Below, in pieces: positions 1 to 4,106 of a DNA stretch of 5,579 nt; positions within the stretch are counted from its first letter, which is position 1; each line of letters begins with the position of its first letter. The DNA comes from an uncultured Moraxellaceae bacterium (GTDB lineage Bacteria > Pseudomonadota > Gammaproteobacteria > Pseudomonadales > Moraxellaceae), in NCBI GenBank assembly GCA_937952925.1, contig CALFYA010000455.1, positions 1-5,579 on the forward strand. Direction: 5' to 3'. Both the position numbers and the translations under genes were made by a program. The notes under the pieces are model-generated. The model made no database searches and had not been told where the DNA came from. It worked only from the letters and a program-made list of their open reading frames with translations.

Positions 1-80
1 GATGTCTTTCATGATGATAGATCCCATTCGAGAGATTAGCCTCTACAGCATTGTCCATTTTACTGTAAAGATCAGGACGT

Positions 81-106
81 AAAAAAAGCGCGCAAACTTG
101 CGACGC
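81..106 (-). terminator. Leftward rho-independent terminator
   Basis: Read on the minus strand, a GC-rich hairpin is followed directly by seven T (87 to 81). CGC (104-106) pairs with GCG (88-90), and TTGCG (98-102) with CGCAA (91-95). One base (103) is bulged and the loop is very small. The plus strand has no T tract after the stem, so it works leftward only. No gene ends just upstream of it on the minus strand: the nearest is the lipoprotein gene, which stops at 534 on the far side of ppiC. It may therefore end a read-through transcript, a small RNA, or act as an attenuator for a gene to the left. Confidence 0.6.
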
Positions 107-254
107 TCTCCGCTTTACGTTGCAGATTTTTCTCATCATACCGTGTTTCTTGCTAGAAAGGCTGCATGATGATTTGACTTTAGTAGTCAGGTGCTAATTA
201 TAGTGTTAAGTAAGTAGGATACACTACTTTTTTTGTAACGAACTTCATTTGCTT

Positions 255-262
255 GGAAAGAG
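255..262 (+). promoter_or_regulatory. Ribosome binding site of ppiC
   Basis: The purine run GGAAAGAG lies just upstream of ATG 265. It argues for that ATG over the in-frame TTG at 253, which overlaps this run and has no Shine-Dalgarno sequence of its own. Confidence 0.6.
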
Positions 263-264
263 AA

Positions 265-540
265 ATGCCTGCCATCGTCCGCCATATCCTCACCCGTGAC
301 CGCGAGCTTGCGGTACAACTCAAACAACAGCTCGCCAGCGGCGCAGACTTTGCCAAACTCGCCAAACAGCACTCCACCTGTCCATCCGGCAAAAAAGGTG
401 GGGAGTTGGGTGAAGTGCGTAAAGGTCAGTTGGTTGCGCCGGTTGATCGTGCAGTGTTTCAGGGGGCGGAGCACGAGATTCAAGGGCCGATCAAAAGCAG
501 CTTTGGTTTTCATTTGGTACAGGTCAAATTTCGCTATTGA
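265..540 (+). CDS. ppiC: Peptidyl-prolyl cis-trans isomerase, parvulin type (PpiC)
   Basis: Single-domain parvulin of 91 residues that catalyses cis-trans isomerisation at prolyl bonds. It has no signal peptide or extra domain, so it should be cytoplasmic, unlike SurA or PpiD. Its length nearly equals E. coli PpiC (93 residues). Family landmarks are the HIL motif with His7, GADFAKLAKQHS (26-37), CPSGKKGGELGE (39-50) with the active-site-region Cys39, GPIKSSFGFH (74-83) with Phe80 and His83, and a final strand ending in FRY. Where E. coli PpiC has the pocket residues Met and Phe (QMVPAFD), this protein has QLVAPVD (55-61), so the prolyl pocket differs. ATG 265 is chosen for its ribosome binding site and for the family length. 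The last 7 bases overlap the 3' end of the convergent lipoprotein gene, and I see no rightward terminator at that junction. The family call is firm; the cellular clients are unknown. Confidence 0.95.
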   Translation: MPAIVRHILTRDRELAVQLKQQLASGADFAKLAKQHSTCPSGKKGGELGEVRKGQLVAPVDRAVFQGAEHEIQGPIKSSFGFHLVQVKFRY

Positions 541-1115
541 GCAGCTTTGGGTGCAGTAGGAATGGGTGTGACGACCCGATCTGAACCATCGGCATTAAGG
601 GCGTATTTTTGTCCCAATGACTGCAAAATCTTGGGTGCATCAAACGCGGTTTGACTCGCTTCTTGAGTTTTGCTACAGCGGATGGTGTAGCTGATTTGGA
701 TCCGATCTGGAAAATTCCAGTCCCGATAATAGCTGCCATAAAAGCGGTCGTAAGCGGTGTTGCCGCGATAAAACACCCCGCGCTGATAGTACATCGGTAC
801 TCCCATGTAAATATCAAACGATGAGACCGGCAGCGGTGGTGGGACATAAGTGCCCGATGAGGGATCATTGACCATTTGAAAATAACGATAGCCGTGTTGC
901 AACGTCACTTTGGCGGCATGCAACAGGGCGGTTTCTTCAGCATCTTGCTGACGGGTGTAGCCGTTGGCGACATAGGTGACCCGATACACATCATCATTGA
1001 GTTGGAATTGCTCAAATTGACCGAGTGAGCCAAACGTGCGCGGCGTATGGAGCGTACTACAACCGCCGATCAAAGCGGCCAGTAAGAGCACAAAGACCGT
1101 ATGACGGATCTGCAT
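534..1115 (-). CDS. Lipoprotein, CC0125/CC1285-like family
   Basis: Protein of 193 residues with a clear lipoprotein signal: positively charged start (MQIRH), hydrophobic core (VFVLLLAALIG) and lipobox IGGC with acylated Cys19. Ser20 follows the Cys, which under the usual Lol rule favours the outer membrane. The core, residues about 40-85 (YRVTYVANGYTR, then ALLHAAKVTLQHGYRYFQMV), fits the CC0125/CC1285-type family, in which a GNxxT-like turn precedes a helix of the RAAELTxxxGYxYF type. The function of that family is not known. The middle is rich in Tyr, Pro and Phe (95-140), and the tail carries AFDAPKILQSLG. ATG 1115 has a good ribosome binding site, GAAGGTG (1127 to 1121), five bases away. 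A TATACT hexamer (1152 to 1147) is a possible -10 box without a clear -35. The DUF924 gene lies 77 bases upstream in the same direction. The family assignment is from memory of its pattern; the lipoprotein call is secure. Confidence 0.82.
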   Translation of the reverse strand: MQIRHTVFVLLLAALIGGCSTLHTPRTFGSLGQFEQFQLNDDVYRVTYVANGYTRQQDAEETALLHAAKVTLQHGYRYFQMVNDPSSGTYVPPPLPVSSFDIYMGVPMYYQRGVFYRGNTAYDRFYGSYYRDWNFPDRIQISYTIRCSKTQEASQTAFDAPKILQSLGQKYALNADGSDRVVTPIPTAPKAAQ

Positions 1116-1192
1116 CAGATCACCTTCAAGTAGCTACACCACCAGCAGTATAAAACGCCAATACGATCTGATTGTGAAGAAGCGATAGCAGG

Positions 1193-1744
1193 TTAGAAAC
1201 TGCTGTTGGGCTGTTGTAAAAATGCCAGTTCCTCCGCCGTCGATTCCCGCCCCAAGATCGCATTGCGATGCGGATAGCGACCAAAACGCTCAACAATCGC
1301 TTGATGACGATACTCATAATCGAGATTGTCAGGCAGGCCAAGCGCAATAAAGAGTTGCACCGCTTGCTGATGGATCAGCCGTGATTCGCTATGCATAAAC
1401 GGCATGTACAAAAATAGCCGTTCGGTTTGGCTTAAGTGCTGATCATCGCCCACTCGAATCGCCTCTTGCGCGAGGGCGAGCGCCATCGGGTCGCTGGCAA
1501 ACTGGCGTGCATCATGACGGTACAAATTGCGTGAAAATTGATCTAAGACAATCACTTCAGCCAAACGACCTTGTGGGGTGTCGCGCCATGTCCATAGCTC
1601 GCCCTGATGGGCAGCCACTTGAGTGTCGGCAAATTCGGTCAAAATCGCTTGATCAAACGCAGGGTCTTTGCCAAACCATTGCGCCGGTGACGAGCGGATA
1701 AACCAAAAATCAAGAACTTGGGTAGCAGTCGCAAGGGTGGTCAT
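1193..1744 (-). CDS. DUF924 family protein
   Basis: Protein of 183 residues, probably all helical with TPR-like folding, soluble and cytoplasmic (no signal peptide or membrane segment). It matches the DUF924 (PF06041) pattern along its length: VLDFWF (10-15), WFGKDPAFD (23-31), LAEVIVLDQFSRNLYR (61-76), FASDPMALA (82-90), ERLFLYMPFMHSE (108-120), RFGRYPHRNAILGR (153-166) and STAEELAFL (168-176), ending in SSF. Family members are usually of about this size, so it is complete. The biochemical role is unknown; the invariant HSE, LDQFSRN and FGRxPHRN motifs suggest a conserved pocket. An in-frame TTG at 1762 is upstream, but ATG 1744 is preferred. It has TTGGAG at five bases, and the candidate promoter would start transcription near 1760, which leaves the TTG outside the message. 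Transcription is divergent from gshA; the lipoprotein gene follows 77 bases downstream, possibly on the same message. Confidence 0.93.
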   Translation of the reverse strand: MTTLATATQVLDFWFIRSSPAQWFGKDPAFDQAILTEFADTQVAAHQGELWTWRDTPQGRLAEVIVLDQFSRNLYRHDARQFASDPMALALAQEAIRVGDDQHLSQTERLFLYMPFMHSESRLIHQQAVQLFIALGLPDNLDYEYRHQAIVERFGRYPHRNAILGRESTAEELAFLQQPNSSF

Positions 1745-1749
1745 GATGG

Positions 1750-1755
1750 CTCCAA
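1750..1755 (-). promoter_or_regulatory. Ribosome binding site of the DUF924 gene
   Basis: TTGGAG on the minus strand, five bases from ATG 1744. It selects that ATG over the TTG at 1762. Confidence 0.6.
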
Positions 1756-1766
1756 CAGGCAAAAAG

Positions 1767-1795
1767 GATTAATCAGGGGCAGTGAAGGGCGTCAA
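1767..1795 (-). promoter_or_regulatory. Sigma-70-like promoter of the DUF924 gene
   Basis: On the minus strand, TTGACG (1795 to 1790) and TTAATC (1772 to 1767) are separated by exactly 17 bases. The -35 box matches the consensus at five of six positions; the -10 box is weaker. The predicted start near 1760 gives a leader of about 16 bases that still contains the ribosome binding site. No comparably good promoter is visible for gshA on the other strand. Confidence 0.5.
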
Positions 1796-1816
1796 TTCGC
1801 TTGAGTCCATCACAAT

Positions 1817-1839
1817 CGCCCCCATGTTGCATCAGGGCG
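1817..1839. repeat. Interrupted inverted repeat in the DUF924-gshA divergent spacer
   Basis: CGCCC (1817-1821) pairs with GGGCG (1835-1839). Inside it, ATG (1824-1826) pairs with CAT (1830-1832) around TTG, with a two-base mismatch on each side. It lies upstream of the -35 box of the DUF924 promoter and about 130 bases before gshA. It could be an operator or chance, as no T tract supports a terminator. The rest of the 1745-1968 spacer holds A-rich DNA around 1877-1887 and no clear gshA promoter. Confidence 0.3.
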
Positions 1840-1968
1840 GAGCGTGGCAATAGATTGTTTTTGTTGCGGCGATCTACAAAAAATAATCGTCTTTGTGGTT
1901 TAACTACGCGATGATGTCAGCCGGTTTACGTCCTCTTGTGGCGAGAAAATCCAAAGTGAGCATGATGT

Positions 1969-3567
1969 ATGAATGATCCGGTTTCGATGGGCACAACTGT
2001 GCCGGATTGGTTGCAACCCCAGATGCTTTTGGGCATGCGGCGTGGCATGGAGCGCGAAACGCTACGCATGCAAGCCAATGGATTTATTGCCAAAACACCG
2101 CATCCTCTCGGTTTGGGATCGGCGCTGACCCATCCGCATATCACCACTGATTACTCCGAAGCACTGCTCGAATTGATCACGCCACCACTTGAGACCCCAC
2201 AAGCGGCGCTGCGTTTTATGCGCGATTTGCATGCCGAAGTGGTGCAACAGTTGCCGATGGGCGAGACCTTGTGGCCGTTGTCGATGCCGTGTTTGCTTGA
2301 TCAAGACGAAGAGGCGATTCCTCTCGCGCAATATGGCTCCTCCAATTTGGGCAAATTTAAGACGCTGTATCGGCACGGTTTGGGGCTGCGTTATGGGCGT
2401 CGGATGCAGACGATTGCTGGTTTGCACTACAACTTGTCATTTTCGCAAGAATTATTTACGGCATGGTATGCCAGCCAAGCGCACAATGAAGCGACCTTAC
2501 AAGACTTTATCAATGCCCGTTATTTTGGCTTGATTCGTAATTTTATCCGTCTAACGCCATTGGTGATTTATTTGCTAGGCGCGAGCCCTGCTGCTTGTGC
2601 GTGTTTTCTCACTGGACGGCAACATCATTTGCAGCCGCTGATCAAAGGCACCTTACATTTGCCCAAAGCCACGGCATTGCGGATGGGGAAGTTTGGTTAT
2701 CAAAACAGCGCACAGCGCCAGCTCGGCATCCATTACAATAACCTCAATGATTATGTGACCGGCATGCGCCGTGCGATTGGCACCCATTACCCCGAATTTA
2801 CCGCACTTGGACTCGACGATGCTGATGGGCAGCCGATCCAGATCAATGATCATGTGCTCCAGATCGAAAATGAATACTACAGCATGGTGCGACCCAAACA
2901 GATTGGGCAAGCGGGGGAAAGTCCGGCACAGGCTCTCGCCAATCGTGGCATTGCCTATGTGGAGCTACGGGCGGTCGACTTAGATCCGTATAGCGATATT
3001 GGGATTGGGTTAGACACGGCTTGTTTTTTGGAAGTGTTGGCACTATCGGCACTGCTTGAACCGAGTCCGCCGTTGTATTTTGGTGAGGAAGAACGGATCG
3101 CTCGCAACCAAACCCGTATGGTGGATGATGGACGCAATCCCGAGGTGATGATTGAGCTTGCTGATGGTGAGCAACGCTTTGGCGAGTGGGCACTGGCGCA
3201 GTTGCAGCGTATGCAAGGTGCGGCAGACGTGCTTGATCAAGCCTATGGCGGTAGCAACTATCGCGATGCCCTGTGTGTGATGCGTAAACGGGTGCAAGAT
3301 CCTGATCAGACGCTCTCAGCACGGATTTTGGCCGATACCTTGGCGGCGCAAGGTTCGTGGCGATTTGGGCATGAGCTGGCGGTCAAACATGCTGCACAAC
3401 TTTTGCAATATCCTTTGGATGCAGACACACATCAACACTTTGCCGCACTTGCGGCGCAGTCACTCACCGATCAAGCTCACCTCGAAGCGTCTGATCAAAT
3501 CAGTTTTGTGGAGTATGTGCAGCATTATCGTGGCGAGCCTGCACTATCGGAGAGCCTAACGGGATGA
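1969..3567 (+). CDS. gshA: Glutamate-cysteine ligase (gamma-glutamylcysteine synthetase)
   Basis: Catalyses the ATP-dependent joining of L-glutamate, through its gamma-carboxyl, to L-cysteine. This is the first and usually rate-limiting step of glutathione synthesis in the cytoplasm. The protein has 532 residues against 518 in E. coli, and resembles it throughout (class 1, proteobacterial type). Landmarks are RGMERETLRM (25-34) with the metal/substrate-site Glu28 and Glu30; GSALTHPHITTDYSEALLELITPP (50-73) with Glu68; WPLSMPC (102-108); AQYGSSNLGKFKTLYR (120-135); GLHYNLSF (151-158) with His153; GASPAAC (204-210); VLQIENEYYSMVRPK (296-310); GESPAQAL (316-323); and YVELRAVDLDPYSDIGI (330-346) with Glu332 and Arg334. 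An in-frame TGA at 1963-1965 sits directly upstream, so ATG 1969 is the first possible start, and it places ERE as in E. coli. The ribosome binding site is weak (GTGAG, 1956-1960). The stop overlaps the dsbB start. No glutathione synthetase gene (gshB) is present in the window. Confidence 0.97.
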   Translation: MNDPVSMGTTVPDWLQPQMLLGMRRGMERETLRMQANGFIAKTPHPLGLGSALTHPHITTDYSEALLELITPPLETPQAALRFMRDLHAEVVQQLPMGETLWPLSMPCLLDQDEEAIPLAQYGSSNLGKFKTLYRHGLGLRYGRRMQTIAGLHYNLSFSQELFTAWYASQAHNEATLQDFINARYFGLIRNFIRLTPLVIYLLGASPAACACFLTGRQHHLQPLIKGTLHLPKATALRMGKFGYQNSAQRQLGIHYNNLNDYVTGMRRAIGTHYPEFTALGLDDADGQPIQINDHVLQIENEYYSMVRPKQIGQAGESPAQALANRGIAYVELRAVDLDPYSDIGIGLDTACFLEVLALSALLEPSPPLYFGEEERIARNQTRMVDDGRNPEVMIELADGEQRFGEWALAQLQRMQGAADVLDQAYGGSNYRDALCVMRKRVQDPDQTLSARILADTLAAQGSWRFGHELAVKHAAQLLQYPLDADTHQHFAALAAQSLTDQAHLEASDQISFVEYVQHYRGEPALSESLTG

Positions 3568-4052
3568 AACTCAATTATCGGCTGGTGAGTTTTGGTTTAT
3601 TTCTCGCCTCGGTGGTGGGGATGGCCTTTGCCCTGTATTTACAACACTACCAACATCTCGATCCTTGTCCGTTGTGTATTTTTCAGCGCGTCGGGTTGAT
3701 GATCATGGGGGTGTTTGCCCTGATGGCAGCGATTCACAACCCCAAAGCGTTGTGGGCGCGGCGCACTTATGCGGCGCTGGCGGGCTTGGGCATGTTGTGG
3801 TCGACGGGCGTGGCGGCGCGGCATGTCTGGTTGCAACATTTGCCCCCCGAAGATGTGCCTGCCTGTGGGCCGGGTTTGGATTACTGGATGAACGTATTTC
3901 CCATGCAAGAAGTGGTACAAAAAGTACTACATGGCTCAGGGGAATGCGCCAAAGTCGATTGGACGCTGCTTGGCTTGTCGCTACCGCATTGGTCGTTGGC
4001 GTTTTTTGCAGGATTGTTGCTGGTGTGTGGCTGGCAGGTGATCCGTAAATAA
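3564..4052 (+). CDS. dsbB: Disulfide bond formation protein B
   Basis: Inner-membrane thiol oxidase that reoxidises periplasmic DsbA and passes the electrons to quinone. It has 162 residues. Four membrane segments are evident, at about 7-26, 42-58, 66-86 and 141-159. The first periplasmic loop carries CPLC (Cys35, Cys38), followed by Gln41 and Arg42, the latter equivalent to the quinone-site Arg48 of E. coli. The second periplasmic loop carries the other redox pair, Cys101 (in ACGPGLDYWMN) and Cys128 (in GSGECAK). The sequence LLGLSLPHWSL (135-145) is also typical of the family. All four catalytic cysteines are present, so it should be active; Cys155 in the last helix is extra. The start ATG overlaps the gshA stop (ATGA), with GGAGAG at 3549-3554 nine bases upstream, so translation is probably coupled to gshA. 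A strong terminator follows nine bases after the stop. The partner dsbA is not in the window. Confidence 0.97.
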   Translation: MKLNYRLVSFGLFLASVVGMAFALYLQHYQHLDPCPLCIFQRVGLMIMGVFALMAAIHNPKALWARRTYAALAGLGMLWSTGVAARHVWLQHLPPEDVPACGPGLDYWMNVFPMQEVVQKVLHGSGECAKVDWTLLGLSLPHWSLAFFAGLLLVCGWQVIRK

Positions 4053-4060
4053 CCAGATTC

Positions 4061-4100
4061 CCAACAAAAAAGCCCGACATCTTGTCGGGCTTTTTGTTGG
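4061..4100. terminator. Bidirectional intrinsic terminator between dsbB and the RTX gene
   Basis: A long, almost perfect hairpin. CCAAC (4061-4065), an A run and AGCCCGACA (4071-4079) pair with TGTCGGGCT (4083-4091), a T run and GTTGG (4096-4100) around the loop TCT, with one unpaired A. On each strand the GC-rich core is followed by a T tract, so it can end both the gshA-dsbB message and the leftward RTX message. It lies 8 bases after the dsbB stop and 6 bases from the RTX stop. Confidence 0.92.
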
Positions 4101-4106
4101 ATGTGT

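Larger units (their letters stand above)
1..264. other. Non-coding region upstream of ppiC, rich in short inverted repeats
   Basis: No convincing complete gene lies here. Visible signals are: a perfect palindrome TTTAC-T-GTAAA (59-69); a leftward terminator (81-106); an inverted repeat ACGTAAA (77-83)/TTTACGT (114-120) around it; a small hairpin TTTCT-TGCT-AGAAA (146-159); TGACT-N5-AGTCA (175-189); a leftward TATAAT (202-197); and TAGTGT-N14-ACACTA followed by seven T (201-234), which would be a weak rightward terminator or part of the ppiC leader. A rightward TTGACT (174-179) lies 17 bases before ATTATA (197-202) and may serve ppiC. On the minus strand, an ATG at 58 opens a frame that stays open to the left edge (19 codons, MDNAVEANLS...), and another frame opens at ATG 27 or 12. 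Neither has a strong Shine-Dalgarno sequence, and neither short peptide is recognisable, so a leftward gene starting here is possible but unproven. Confidence 0.6.

Noticed and set aside
10..173. CATGATGAT at 10-18 and 165-173
   Set aside because: Short, low-complexity match; similar CATGATG strings occur elsewhere (near 1743 and 1961), with no regular spacing.
187..513. Minus-strand frames opposite ppiC (108 and 64 codons)
   Set aside because: They lie antisense to a clear parvulin gene, have no family resemblance, and follow from its codon bias.
496..550. Direct repeat AGCAGCTTTGG at 496-506 and 540-550
   Set aside because: An 11-base repeat is expected by chance a few times in a window this size, and both copies are explained as coding sequence (SSFG in PpiC; the reverse complement within PKAAQ of the lipoprotein).
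296..559. Plus-strand 87-codon frame overlapping ppiC
   Set aside because: Shifted frame of ppiC; the peptide has no recognisable domain, while the ppiC frame matches the family from end to end.
524..868. 114-codon minus-strand frame inside the lipoprotein gene
   Set aside because: Alternative frame of the lipoprotein gene, with no recognisable features.
2843..3322. 159-codon minus-strand frame opposite gshA
   Set aside because: Antisense shadow of a strongly conserved gshA; His/Pro/Arg-rich composition and no domain.
3665..4048. 127-codon plus-strand frame within dsbB
   Set aside because: Shifted frame of dsbB; the dsbB frame carries all four redox cysteines and four membrane segments.
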